Part shown: piece by piece, positions 24,862 to 34,753 of the stretch
How positions within the stretch are numbered: the first letter of the stretch is position 1
Layout: every line of letters begins with the position of its first letter
From: Microbacterium sp. CGR2
GTDB lineage: Bacteria; Actinomycetota; Actinomycetes; Actinomycetales; Microbacteriaceae
Length of the DNA: 64,000 bases
Reading direction: 5' to 3'
Assembly (NCBI RefSeq): GCF_003626735.1
Contig: NZ_RBHX01000001.1
Span: 1,488,001-1,552,000, forward strand
Translations under genes and position numbers: made by a program
Notes under the pieces: generated by a model
What the model saw: the letters and a program-made list of their open reading frames with translations, nothing else
What the model was told of the DNA's origin: nothing
The model's database searches: none

Positions 24862-25650
24862 GTGACTAATCAGGATGCTGCAACGAAGGTCGACGAGCCT
24901 GCTGTCGATGTGACAGAGGCCAAACCGATCGCACCGCTCCATCTCGAATTCGCCGGTGAGTGGCATGAGTTGCCCACTGATCGCCCGTTCATCATCGGGC
25001 GCGAGGGCGACCTCGAGATCGACGACAACCCCTACCTGCACCGACACTTCCTCGAACTGCAGCACCGCGACGGGCTGTGGTGGTTGGCCAACATCGGTGT
25101 GCGCCTGGCGGCCACGATCTCCAGCGCCGGCGGCGCGGTGCAGTCCTGGCTCTCCCCAGGGGCGCGGATGCCGCTTGTCTTCGAGCGCAGCGTCATCGTG
25201 TTCACCGCCGGTCCCTTCACCTACGAGTTGAGCCTGCACACCGAGCAGGCTCCCTACGAGGTCTCCAGCCAGGTGGCGGAGTCGATGAGCGGCGAGACGA
25301 CCGTCATGCCTGCCAGCTTCACGCCGCTGCAGAAGCAGCTGATGGTCGCCCTCGCCGAACCGATGCTCCGTCGTGAGGGTGTGAGCATGAATGAGCTGCC
25401 CTCGTCGAGTGCCGCGGCGAAGCGTCTCGGCTGGACGATGAGCAAGTTCAACCGCAAGCTCGACAACGTCTGCGACAAGCTCGACCGCATGGGAGTTCAG
25501 GGACTCCGCGGCGGCGCCGGCAAGCTGGCGACCAACCGCCGTGCCCGTCTCGTCGAGTACGCGGTGACCTCGCAGGTCGTCACCCGCTCAGACCTCCCGC
25601 TTCTCGAAGACGAGGCGCTGCGTAACCAGCCCGATCCCGACGGCGACTGA
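24862..25650 (+). CDS. FHA-domain protein with C-terminal helix-turn-helix, candidate T7SS regulator
   Basis: The start is GTG at 24862 after AGGGGG; the upstream extension is low quality. The 262-aa protein has an FHA-like domain (about 25-125: FIIGREGDLEID, HRHFLELQH) in which the canonical N-G turn is weak, and a C-terminal region (about 150-245) opening TPLQKQLMVALAEPMLRR with SSAAAKRLGWTMSKFNRKLD, a helix-turn-helix pattern. This layout is typical of actinobacterial FHA regulators. It closes the T7SS locus and is the only apparent DNA-binding protein in it, so it may bind the box before the carrier genes under kinase control. That target is inferred. Confidence 0.8.
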   Translation: MTNQDAATKVDEPAVDVTEAKPIAPLHLEFAGEWHELPTDRPFIIGREGDLEIDDNPYLHRHFLELQHRDGLWWLANIGVRLAATISSAGGAVQSWLSPGARMPLVFERSVIVFTAGPFTYELSLHTEQAPYEVSSQVAESMSGETTVMPASFTPLQKQLMVALAEPMLRREGVSMNELPSSSAAAKRLGWTMSKFNRKLDNVCDKLDRMGVQGLRGGAGKLATNRRARLVEYAVTSQVVTRSDLPLLEDEALRNQPDPDGD

Positions 25651-25699
25651 TCCCGACGGCGACCGATCCCGGCGGCGACCGACCTCGCCGTGTCGGACC

Positions 25700-26170
25700 T
25701 CAGTGCGTCGCGTCGGCGAGGTGACGGGCGTCGTGGCTCAAGACCTTGACGATGATCCCGTGCCGGCGCAGCTCTGCCGCGGTGCGCGTGCCCTCTTCGG
25801 CATTGCGGCCCAGAGCGTTGATGTTCGCCACGACCAGCACGTCACCGACATTGAGCGTCGCGATGAGTCTGCCGAGCCGATCGCTCCAGCTCTCCAGGAT
25901 GTCGGGAGCCGGATGCCGGAACCCCTCGATCGGCACACCGAACCGGGTGAGATCCTCGCGCTGCTTGACGACCGATGGCATCCCCTCGCGGGCCACCACA
26001 AGACCCACCAGGCGTGCGCCGTCGGGGCGAGCGGTCCAGAAGTTGCGGTTCTCCTGCAACTCGGTGAAGCACTTCGGGCACTCGGCAGCCGGATGCGGCA
26101 GGTGCAACGGACTCGTCAACGCGGCATCGACGGATGCCGGAGACTTCAGGGACTCAGTCGTGTCGTTCAT
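25700..26170 (-). CDS. Degenerate resolvase/recombinase-like protein
   Basis: This 156-aa protein resembles the N-terminal domain of serine recombinases: GLVVAREGMPSVVKQREDL aligns with the YxRVSTxxQ strand, and VGDVLVVANINALGRNAEEG with the conserved Arg-rich LGR helix. The nucleophile Ser is not in its usual place and one catalytic Arg is replaced, and there is no DNA-binding domain. An N-terminal CPKCF pair could be half of a metal site. It is probably not an active recombinase. No repeats or attachment sites flank it. Confidence 0.7.
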   Translation of the reverse strand: MNDTTESLKSPASVDAALTSPLHLPHPAAECPKCFTELQENRNFWTARPDGARLVGLVVAREGMPSVVKQREDLTRFGVPIEGFRHPAPDILESWSDRLGRLIATLNVGDVLVVANINALGRNAEEGTRTAAELRRHGIIVKVLSHDARHLADATH

Positions 26171-26224
26171 CGCGCACCTCCGGCATCCATTCTGCCCTGC
26201 CGGGGCCGCGCGCGGTGACCAGTC

Positions 26225-27223
<999 letters not shown>

Positions 27224-27252
27224 CTACGACCGTTCCGTGTCGCCCGTGCGGA

Positions 27253-27258
27253 GTAATC
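27253..27258 (+). promoter_or_regulatory. -10 element for a probably leaderless metallopeptidase mRNA
   Basis: TAATCT ends 7 nt before the ATG at 27266, so transcription would begin at or near the A of the start codon. No Shine-Dalgarno sequence is present. Confidence 0.5.
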
Positions 27259-27265
27259 TCGACGC

Positions 27266-28153
27266 ATGACGTTCAATCCCGACGCCGACATCTCTCACAA
27301 CAGGACGCGCCGTCGCGGACGCAACACCGCCATCGCCGGCGGTGGAGTCGTCGGTGTGCTCGGCATCCTCGCGCTGATCGCCGGCCCGCTTCTCGGCATC
27401 GACCTGACCGGTCTGCTGGGCGGTGGCGCCGCCCCGAGCGGGGGATCGGAGCCCGGCGGAGGGTCGATCATCGAGAACTGCAAGACCGGTGAAGACGCCA
27501 ACGCCGACGTCGATTGCCGGATGGCGGGTGCGCAGGTCGCCCTCGACGAGTTCTGGACCGAGAACGTCGAGAACTATCGCGCCCCGCAGATGGTCGTCGT
27601 CGACGGCGCCACCTCGACGCAGTGCGGGACGGCCTCCAACGCGGTCGGCCCGTTCTACTGCCCGCCGGAAGAGGGCGTCTTCATCGACCCGGAGTTCTTC
27701 CGACTCATGCAGGAGCAGTTCGGTGCCTCCGCCGGCAACCTCGCCCAGCTCTACATCGTCGGGCACGAGTGGGGGCACCACATCCAGAACATCACCGGCG
27801 TCATGGAGCAGTATCCGAACAACGGCACCGGTCCGGGAAGCAACGGCGTGCGGAACGAGTTGCAGGCCGATTGCTACGCAGGGGCATGGATCGGACGGAT
27901 GACCGAGCAGGAGGACGCGGACGGCGACCGATACCTCGAGAAGCCGACGGAAACCCAGATCGAAGATGCTCTGAACGCCGCAGCGACCGTCGGCGACGAT
28001 CACATCCAAGAGCAGTCCGGCTCCGTCAATCCGGAGAGCTGGACCCACGGCTCGAGCGACCAGCGTCAGCGTTGGTTCGCCGAGGGGTACCAGAACGGAC
28101 TCGCTGCCTGCGAGCAGCCGCTCACCCTGCCGGTCGACCAGCTCGACCCGTAA
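27266..28153 (+). CDS. Neutral zinc metallopeptidase (YpfJ family)
   Basis: This 295-aa protein has a basic cytoplasmic start, one membrane segment (about 20-50), then an extracytoplasmic domain. The zinc motif is HEWGHH (H167, E168, H171) with ELQADCYAGAWIG downstream supplying the third ligand, as in YpfJ-type putative neutral zinc metallopeptidases. Cysteines (NCKTG, DCRM, QCGT, YCPP) suggest disulfides outside the cell. The substrate is unknown. Confidence 0.92.
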   Translation: MTFNPDADISHNRTRRRGRNTAIAGGGVVGVLGILALIAGPLLGIDLTGLLGGGAAPSGGSEPGGGSIIENCKTGEDANADVDCRMAGAQVALDEFWTENVENYRAPQMVVVDGATSTQCGTASNAVGPFYCPPEEGVFIDPEFFRLMQEQFGASAGNLAQLYIVGHEWGHHIQNITGVMEQYPNNGTGPGSNGVRNELQADCYAGAWIGRMTEQEDADGDRYLEKPTETQIEDALNAAATVGDDHIQEQSGSVNPESWTHGSSDQRQRWFAEGYQNGLAACEQPLTLPVDQLDP

Positions 28154-28223
28154 TCCCGGGTACGGACCCCTCCTCCGATACCGTGGAGTGGTATCGCGCA
28201 CCACGTGGGCTTGGGGGCCAAGG

Positions 28224-29198
28224 ATGATGAACCTGGATTCGCTGTATCCGCCGATCGAGCCGTTCGAGACGGGCGAGCTCCTGGTGGGCGATGGGCATCG
28301 CGTCTACTGGGAGGTCAGCGGCAACCCCGAGGGCAAGCCGGTGGTCTTCCTGCACGGCGGACCCGGAAGCGGCACGTCACCCTGGCAGCGACGGTTCTTC
28401 GATCCCGAGAAGTACCGCATCGTGCTGCTCGACCAGCGTGGCTGCGGAAAGAGCACGCCGCATGCGAGCGACCCTGCCGCGGATCTTCGCCACATCACCA
28501 CCGCGCATCTCATCGCCGACATCGAGCTGCTGCGAAAGAACCTCGGTATCGGCCGGTGGCAGGTGTTCGGGGGCTCCTGGGGGAGTGCTCTCGCACTCGC
28601 CTACGCACAGGCCCACCCGGATGCCGTCACCGAGCTCATCCTTCGCGGGATCTTCACATTGCGCCGCGCGGAACTGGAGTGGTTCTACGAAGGCGGTGCC
28701 GCAGCGCTGTTCCCGGACCTCTGGGACGACTTCATCGCACCGATCTCGGTACTCGAACGCTCACGCATGATCGAGGCGTATCACCGGCGCCTGTTCGATC
28801 CCGACCCCGAGGTTCACGTGCCGGCGGCTGTCGCCTGGTCGACGTGGGAAGCGTCGACCGTCACGCTGCGACCGGACGCCGAGCAGATCGCGTCGATGTC
28901 GGATGCGCGCACCGCGACCGCGTTCGCTCGCATCGAGAACCACTTCTTCGTCCATCGCGGCTGGTGGGAAGAGGGGCAGCTCATCGCGGGGGTGCCCGGC
29001 ATACGCCATATCCCGACCGTGATCGTGCAGGGGCGGCACGATGTGTGCACGCCGATGATGACCGCCTGGGATCTGCATCGCGCCTGGCCTGAAGCGGAGT
29101 TCGTCGTGGTCGACGACGCCGGTCACGCAGCGACGGAGCCGGGAACCCAGAAGGCGCTGCGCGACGCGACGGATCGATTCGCCGCTTCCGCTCGCTGA
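28224..29198 (+). CDS. pip: Proline iminopeptidase (alpha/beta hydrolase, S33)
   Basis: The start at ATG 28224 is preceded by GGGGG at 7 nt; ATG 28227 is also possible and the longer GTG reading is not supported. The 324-aa product has the oxyanion segment FLHGGPGSGTS, DQRGCGKSTPHAS and the nucleophile elbow GGSWGSALAL, a cap region, and the catalytic Asp (VQGRHDVCTP) and His (DDAGHAATEPG). It releases N-terminal proline from peptides in the cytoplasm. Confidence 0.95.
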   Translation: MMNLDSLYPPIEPFETGELLVGDGHRVYWEVSGNPEGKPVVFLHGGPGSGTSPWQRRFFDPEKYRIVLLDQRGCGKSTPHASDPAADLRHITTAHLIADIELLRKNLGIGRWQVFGGSWGSALALAYAQAHPDAVTELILRGIFTLRRAELEWFYEGGAAALFPDLWDDFIAPISVLERSRMIEAYHRRLFDPDPEVHVPAAVAWSTWEASTVTLRPDAEQIASMSDARTATAFARIENHFFVHRGWWEEGQLIAGVPGIRHIPTVIVQGRHDVCTPMMTAWDLHRAWPEAEFVVVDDAGHAATEPGTQKALRDATDRFAASAR

Positions 29199-29223
29199 CA
29201 CCGCTTCAGGCGCTGGCGCTTCT

Positions 29224-31035
29224 TCAGGCGCGCATCGCCTGAAGAAGGGTCTTCACCAGGCCGAGCGTGCCGCCGTTCGCGCGATGCCGCGTCAGTCCCT
29301 CGCTCACGACCGCCCCGGTGCGCGCCGAGACGAACCACGGCGGTTTCGGCAGGATCGTGGCTCTCGACGACTTCAGCGATCCGGGGTGGCGGAGACCGCT
29401 GGTGAGCCAGCGCGGTGACGGGCGGAAGGGGCCGCGCACCACGGAACGCTCCACGTGGTCGAGCAGCAGCGCGTTGTGAACGACACCGATGCCGCTGCCG
29501 ACGTCGTCGATCGTGCTTCCGGGATATGCCCCCCAGGTGAGTGTCGGGGTGATGAACCCGAACGCCGTCCACCCGTTGATCGCGATCGAGCCGTAGCGCA
29601 GGTCGGCGATGGCACGTTCGAAACCCGTGCCGAGCGCCGACTCGGTCGCAGGATCGATGAGCAGATTCGCCCCGAGAGTGCCCTGAAGCTTGTCGTTCGC
29701 GTGGATCACCGCAGCATCGAGGAACTCCTGTCCGGCGCCCGGCAGGCTGACGACGCCGAGGACGGGGGCGAAGTACTCGGTGGTGAAGAGGGCGGAAGGG
29801 TCGTCGCCCTCATCGATCTCCACGAGAAGGCGGTCGCCCAGCACGAGCCCATCGGGGTAGGCGTCAGCGGCGAGCGTCATCCGTGAAGTGGCGCCGGGGT
29901 ACCAGGTCGGACGCTCGGGGGCGCTCGCATACGCGCTGCGCAGTGCTGCGCGGAAAGCGTCGGCCTGATCCCAATCGGACGAGATGATGACGACCTGACC
30001 GGCGATGCAGTTGTGGCCGCTGTTCTGCAGGCGCATGGTCGCGATGTGCTCGGCCTGATAGGTGAGGTCTGCGTGCGTCCAGTCGCCGGGGACCACGATG
30101 ATCGGCGAGACCCCGCCGAGTTCCGCCGTGATGGGCTTCTTCAGCAGGGGGCGGTTCTCGCGTCGGCGTCGGGTCGTCGCCGCCTTCGCCGGTCCTGTCG
30201 AGGGCCCCCAGACGATCGCATCGAAGGTGGCAGCGGAGCCGGTGATGTGCACGTGGGACAGGTCCGGGTGGCCGGTCAGATACGCACCGACCTCGGGTCC
30301 GCCGCGCGTGATGCGCAGGAGTCCGGTGCTGATGAGCGGCGCGAGGGCGCGCTTGTACACGGCCACCAGGGGGTCCTGCGTCGGGTTCACCTTGAGGATC
30401 ACCGTGCGGTTGTGGGCGAGCAGCTCGTACATCACGTCGAGCACCGGGATCGAGGTGACGTTGCCGGCGCCCAGCACCAGGCCGACGCCGCCAGAGTCGG
30501 CCGGCGTGCGTTGGGCGAGGCCCGCCTCCGCACGGGCGGCACGGGGGGTGATGCCCGGTTCGAGCCAGACCTCGCCACTGAACCCGGAGAGCAGGAATCG
30601 GTCGACCCCGGTCAACGGGAATGCATGCACGCGGGTGCGGCCACCGGGAGCCCGAGCGAGCGAGACACCGTCGAGCGGATTGATCCCCTGCGCCAGGCGC
30701 GAAAGCGTCTCGATGTACGCATCGAGTGCGCCGAGCACACTGTACGGGCCGCTGAGCCATTCTTCGCCGCGAAGCGGATGCTGCGGGCCGAGGCCTTTGG
30801 AGGAGGCAGCGGTGATCGCCCAATCCTCCGCGGTGGCGGCGACGCTGGTCCGCACCCCCCGCAGAAGAGTCACCCGTTGCGCGACGGTCAGTGCCGACCA
30901 GGTGCGAGCACCCGCCTGGAGTTCGCCGATCGCTCCGTCGAGTCGCGCACGTTCGCTCTCATCGAGTGCGGGGTGCGAAGCCTTCTTCGTGCGCGGGGCG
31001 GCCGCCGATCCGACGGCGGCGGGAGTGGCAGACAT
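29224..31035 (-). CDS. Aldehyde dehydrogenase family protein
   Basis: This 603-aa protein is longer than typical ALDHs (about 480-500). Core features are present: GLVLGAGNVTSIP nucleotide-binding turn, an HITGSAATFDAIVWG segment, the glutamate site KKPITAELGGVSPI and the catalytic Cys in NSGHNCIAGQ (about C343). An N-terminal extension (about 90 residues) and an insertion near ATTRRRRENRP account for the extra length. The substrate is not predictable. It converges on the iminopeptidase gene. Confidence 0.88.
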   Translation of the reverse strand: MSATPAAVGSAAAPRTKKASHPALDESERARLDGAIGELQAGARTWSALTVAQRVTLLRGVRTSVAATAEDWAITAASSKGLGPQHPLRGEEWLSGPYSVLGALDAYIETLSRLAQGINPLDGVSLARAPGGRTRVHAFPLTGVDRFLLSGFSGEVWLEPGITPRAARAEAGLAQRTPADSGGVGLVLGAGNVTSIPVLDVMYELLAHNRTVILKVNPTQDPLVAVYKRALAPLISTGLLRITRGGPEVGAYLTGHPDLSHVHITGSAATFDAIVWGPSTGPAKAATTRRRRENRPLLKKPITAELGGVSPIIVVPGDWTHADLTYQAEHIATMRLQNSGHNCIAGQVVIISSDWDQADAFRAALRSAYASAPERPTWYPGATSRMTLAADAYPDGLVLGDRLLVEIDEGDDPSALFTTEYFAPVLGVVSLPGAGQEFLDAAVIHANDKLQGTLGANLLIDPATESALGTGFERAIADLRYGSIAINGWTAFGFITPTLTWGAYPGSTIDDVGSGIGVVHNALLLDHVERSVVRGPFRPSPRWLTSGLRHPGSLKSSRATILPKPPWFVSARTGAVVSEGLTRHRANGGTLGLVKTLLQAMRA

Positions 31036-31069
31036 CAGCGTCTCCTTCAGGCGGGGCGTCGCGACCCGG

Positions 31070-31333
31070 TCAGATCAGCGAGAGTTCGCGCAGCTTCGCC
31101 TCGACGTCTGCGTTCGACGGCTCGACATGGTGCGAGGCATCCGGGTAGAGGACCACAGGGATGTTCATCCGGCCGGAGATCTCTTTCGCGACGTCGGCAG
31201 CAGAAGGGTCGGCCTCGAGATCGACGTACGTGTACTCGACGCCGAGCGTGTCGAGTTGCTTCTTGGTGCGGCGGCAGTCGCTGCACCACTCGGCGCCGAA
31301 CATCGTGAGGGTGTCAGAAGCGGGAGCAGTCAT
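31070..31333 (-). CDS. Glutaredoxin-like protein (mycoredoxin type)
   Basis: This 87-aa thioredoxin-fold protein has active site WCSDC (Cys17, Cys20), a cis-Pro in NIPVV and a short C-terminal helix. Actinobacterial proteins of this size with a WCxxC site act as mycoredoxins, reducing mixed disulfides with mycothiol. Active-site spacing is intact. Confidence 0.88.
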   Translation of the reverse strand: MTAPASDTLTMFGAEWCSDCRRTKKQLDTLGVEYTYVDLEADPSAADVAKEISGRMNIPVVLYPDASHHVEPSNADVEAKLRELSLI

Positions 31334-31461
31334 GTCTCCAGCCTACGACCGCCTGACTGGGGCGGCGCTGGACGGGTCCTCGGCGGCGCGAAGAGCTGTG
31401 CGAGGACGTCCCGAGCCCCGCATCGGGCCCGCGGGCGATGGGCGCAGGATGCCGGCGGGCG

Positions 31462-31917
31462 TCAGCGCGTCGACGCCAGGGCCGGCGTCTTGGCTCCCGC
31501 CGTGATCGCGTCGAGCGCTCGCCGCAGCGACGAGCTCGACGTGTGCGCCGTATACGGGAAGTACACGACTTCGACGCCCACCTCGGCGAACTCCCGTTCC
31601 AGGCGCAGCCCCTTGTCGGTGCCGCGCCAGTCGTCGCCCTTGAAGAAGTGCGTGAACTGCACGTCGCGCCACGAGTCGAGCTTCGACGGTGTCGCCTCGA
31701 TGTAGACGTCGTCGACGAAGGTGATGTGCTTGACGATCTCCGCACGCTCCGCTGTCGGGATGACGGGCTCGATGCCCTTCACCTCACGGAGCATCTCGTC
31801 GCTGACGACGCCGGCGATCAGAATGTCGCACTGCTGTTTGGCGTGACGAAGAAGGTTGAGGTGCCCGACGTGAAACAGGTCGAAAGCACCCACGGCATAG
31901 CCGATACGCGTCCCCAT
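31462..31917 (-). CDS. TagD-like glycerol-3-phosphate cytidylyltransferase family protein
   Basis: This 151-aa nucleotidyltransferase has the HxGH motif in GAFDLFHVGHLNLLRHAK, a central FKGDDWRGTDKG and a C-terminal TSSSSLRRALD matching the family's RTxGISTT-type region. It should make a CDP-activated alcohol, probably CDP-glycerol-like. It heads the surface-glycan cluster, which also encodes a CDP-alcohol phosphotransferase at 44541-45245 that could use such a donor. Two CTGGGGA repeats lie directly upstream of its start. Confidence 0.85.
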   Translation of the reverse strand: MGTRIGYAVGAFDLFHVGHLNLLRHAKQQCDILIAGVVSDEMLREVKGIEPVIPTAERAEIVKHITFVDDVYIEATPSKLDSWRDVQFTHFFKGDDWRGTDKGLRLEREFAEVGVEVVYFPYTAHTSSSSLRRALDAITAGAKTPALASTR

Positions 31918-31922
31918 GATCT

Positions 31923-31942
31923 CCCCAGATCAGTAATTCCCC
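31923..31942 (-). promoter_or_regulatory. Paired CTGGGGA motifs upstream of the cytidylyltransferase
   Basis: Read on the minus strand, ACTGGGGAA and TCTGGGGAG lie 16 nt apart, the nearer about 6 nt from the ATG and overlapping the ribosome-binding zone. Similar repeats recur before other genes of the glycan cluster. Confidence 0.4.
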
Positions 31943-32075
31943 AGTAAGCGGATCCCCATCCGCTCGCGACTCCCACAGCCGCGATGCCGATTCTAGCAGC
32001 AACGTGTTCCTGCGCCACAGGAAGCCATGAAACGATGGATGCCGCGGAGGACGCGCAGGCGGAAGTGGGGAACAC

Positions 32076-33254
32076 GTGGGGGCAGCGGTCACGGTCATCG
32101 TGCCGACGTTCAACGAGCGCGAGAACATCGCCGAGCTCGTCGAACGAGCATCCGCCGCACTCGTCGGCCGCGACGCCGAGATCCTGTTCATCGACGACAG
32201 CGCCGACGACACCGCCGGGGAGATCGCGCGGGTCGCCGCCGACGCGTCGATCCCGGTGCGAGTGATCCATCGCACCGACAACACCGGTGGCCTCGGTGGC
32301 GCGGTGGTGGTCGGGCTCGCGGCGGCGGCATCCGACGTCTGCATCGTCATGGACGGCGATCTGCAGCATCCGCCCGAACTGCTGCCCGCTCTGCTCGACC
32401 GATTCTCCGTCGGCGATGCCGATGTGGTGGCTGCCTCGCGCTACATCGGCGGTGGCGATACGAGCGGCCTCGGCACCGCGGTGCGCTTCGGCGTCTCCCG
32501 GGTGGCGACGTGGCTGACGAGGGCGATGTTCCCGATCCGCCTCGCACGCAGCACCGACCCGATGACCGGATTCTTCCTCGTCGACCGCCGCCGCCTCGAC
32601 CTCGCCGCCCTTCACCCACAGGGCTTCAAGATCCTGCTGGAGATTCTGGCACGCACCGACCTCCGCATCGCCGAGATGCCGATGGAGTTCGCCGAACGCC
32701 GCCACGGCGACTCCAAGGCGAGCATGCGACAGGGTGCGACCTTCCTCGCGCATCTGGCCCGGCTGCGGTTCGGCAAGATGTCGTTGTTCGCTCTGATCGG
32801 CGTGATCGGGGCCGTGGCGAACATCGGGATCATGTGGGCACTGACCGCGGCGGGAGTCCCGTACGTGTGGGCGGCGATCATCGGGGCGGAAGTCACGATC
32901 ATCGGCAACTTCCTCCTGCAGGAGCGGTTCGTCTTCGCCGACATGCGAACGGATGCTCGTGCTCTCGGCGTCCGGTTCGCCACCTCGTTCGCATTCAACA
33001 ACGTCGAGGCGGCGCTTCGCATCCCCGTCATGGCCCTGATGGTCGAAAGCTGGCACATCTCGAGCGTGCTCGCGACCGCGCTCTCGTTGTTCGTCGCGTT
33101 CTTCGCACGGTTCCTGTTCCACTCCCTCGTCGTCTACGCGCCGCAACGCCGGCGGAAGGCAGATGCCGAGGCGGGCGAGCCGCCGGTCGACACCGCCGCG
33201 CAACGGGTGATCCGCGCCATCGACGTCGAGGTGATGAAGCCGGGCGAGCTCTGA
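32076..33254 (+). CDS. Glycosyltransferase family 2 fused to GtrA-like membrane domain
   Basis: This 392-aa protein starts with GTG. The N-terminal GT2 domain (about 1-235) resembles dolichol-phosphate mannose synthase: VPTFNERENI, DDSADDT and the D-x-D site VMDGDLQHPP. The C-terminal part (about 240-360) has four membrane segments of GtrA type. Such fusions transfer a sugar from a nucleotide donor to polyprenyl phosphate and may help flip it. It is likely to supply a lipid-linked sugar for decoration of the surface polymer. Confidence 0.92.
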   Translation: MGAAVTVIVPTFNERENIAELVERASAALVGRDAEILFIDDSADDTAGEIARVAADASIPVRVIHRTDNTGGLGGAVVVGLAAAASDVCIVMDGDLQHPPELLPALLDRFSVGDADVVAASRYIGGGDTSGLGTAVRFGVSRVATWLTRAMFPIRLARSTDPMTGFFLVDRRRLDLAALHPQGFKILLEILARTDLRIAEMPMEFAERRHGDSKASMRQGATFLAHLARLRFGKMSLFALIGVIGAVANIGIMWALTAAGVPYVWAAIIGAEVTIIGNFLLQERFVFADMRTDARALGVRFATSFAFNNVEAALRIPVMALMVESWHISSVLATALSLFVAFFARFLFHSLVVYAPQRRRKADAEAGEPPVDTAAQRVIRAIDVEVMKPGEL

Positions 33255-33315
33255 GCACCCACCTGTCGCTCTACCATGGGAGGGACCGGCACGGCGCCGG
33301 AGCTTGTGGGGAGCT

Positions 33316-34641
33316 GTGAAGAGAGCGATCTTCGACGTCAAGACTCGCCTGCTGATGCGCCGCGATCGCCGTGCTTTCGACCAGATGCTCCGAAACGAGC
33401 GCCTCGACGCCGCGGGAATCGGAGCGCTCTCCGACGCCGCTGCGTCTCGCATCGCTCTGCATGCATTCGAGTCCAGCCCCTTCTATCGAGACCTGTACAC
33501 CGAGGCCGGCTTCTCCCGCGCCGACGTCGCGGCACGGGAGAACTTCTCCGCTCTCCCGATCGTCACCAAGTCGATGCTCCGGGACGCGGGAGACAGCATG
33601 TTGTCGACGGCGGCCGCGCCGTCGCGAGCGCTCATCTCGCAGACCGGTGGGAGTACCGGTTCCCCGCTGCGCGTCAGGAACGATGCGGCGGCGCCGACCG
33701 CTCCCATGTGGTGGCGCATCTACCGCTGGTGGGGTGTGCACCCGGCCGATGACGTCGCCTTCATCTATCGCCGGCTCCGCCAGGGGAGGGAAGCGATGAT
33801 CTACGCGGCCCAGTGGTGGCCGAGCAGGCACATCCATCTCGATGCGCGAGCGGTCACCGACGACGCCATCGAGGAGTTCGCGCGCACCTGGTCACGCGTG
33901 CAGCCGCGTCTGCTCGTCGCCTACGTCGAGGGCGCCACGGCGGTGGCGGCGCACCTCGCGAAGACGGGACGCACGCTCCCCACCCACGCGGTCTCCGTGA
34001 CCGCGGCGATGCTGCAGCCTGGACAGCGGGAGCTTCTCGAGACCGTCTTCCGTACACCGGTGTTCGACACCTATCGTTCGGCCGAGATCCCGTGGATCGC
34101 CGCCGAGTGCACGCACCACGACGGGCTTCACGTCGCTGCAGACCAGCGCCTGGTGGAGATCGTCGACGCCACAGGACGCCCCGCCGCCCAGGACGAAGAA
34201 GGGTCGGTGATCGTCACCGACTTCAGCAACGAGGTCTATCCGCTCGTCCGATACGAGATGGGTGACCGCTCCCGCAGTCTCACCGGTCGCTGCGGCTGTG
34301 GTCTCGCCTTCGCGCGCATCGCTCCGGTGCAGGGCCGGATCGCCGATGTGCTCCGTACCCCGGCGGGTCGGCAGATCACCGGCGGATTGAGCGGGTTGTT
34401 CCTCGGAGACCCCGGTGCGGTCCGGCAGATGCAGATCGTGCAGGCGGCGGACTTCTCCGTCAGCATCCGCTACGTTCCCACCGCTCCAGGTGAGGCGGCG
34501 GAAGCGGCGGAAAGGGCCGTGCGCGCACTCCGCGATCTGCTCGGCGACGAAGTCGTGGTGGCCGCCGTCGAGGTGGAGAGCATCGAGAGCTCTGGCGGAA
34601 AGGCGCGACTCGTCATCTCGGACGCAGCGATGCCGCTCTGA
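33316..34641 (+). CDS. CapK/PaaK-like AMP-forming ligase (adenylate-forming family)
   Basis: The start is uncertain: GTG 33316 (MKRAIFDVKTRLL) after GGGGAG, or TTG 33304. The product of about 441 residues resembles phenylacetate-CoA ligase-like CapK proteins of capsule clusters: an N-terminal RIALHAFESSPFYRDLY, ATP-binding loop SQTGGSTGSPL, YRSAEIPWIAAEC and VRYEMGDRS. In glycan loci these enzymes are thought to activate or transfer acyl or amino-acid groups onto the polymer. The exact substrate is unknown. Confidence 0.85.
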   Translation: MKRAIFDVKTRLLMRRDRRAFDQMLRNERLDAAGIGALSDAAASRIALHAFESSPFYRDLYTEAGFSRADVAARENFSALPIVTKSMLRDAGDSMLSTAAAPSRALISQTGGSTGSPLRVRNDAAAPTAPMWWRIYRWWGVHPADDVAFIYRRLRQGREAMIYAAQWWPSRHIHLDARAVTDDAIEEFARTWSRVQPRLLVAYVEGATAVAAHLAKTGRTLPTHAVSVTAAMLQPGQRELLETVFRTPVFDTYRSAEIPWIAAECTHHDGLHVAADQRLVEIVDATGRPAAQDEEGSVIVTDFSNEVYPLVRYEMGDRSRSLTGRCGCGLAFARIAPVQGRIADVLRTPAGRQITGGLSGLFLGDPGAVRQMQIVQAADFSVSIRYVPTAPGEAAEAAERAVRALRDLLGDEVVVAAVEVESIESSGGKARLVISDAAMPL

Positions 34642-34753
34642 CCCTTGCCTTTTCGCCTGGTCACGCTCGGTGATCGGCCAGCAACGGCTTGTAGGATGAC
34701 GGGGGATTCTGCGACCGACGGTCTTGTCGTGCGCGTAACTGGGGGGACGCACC

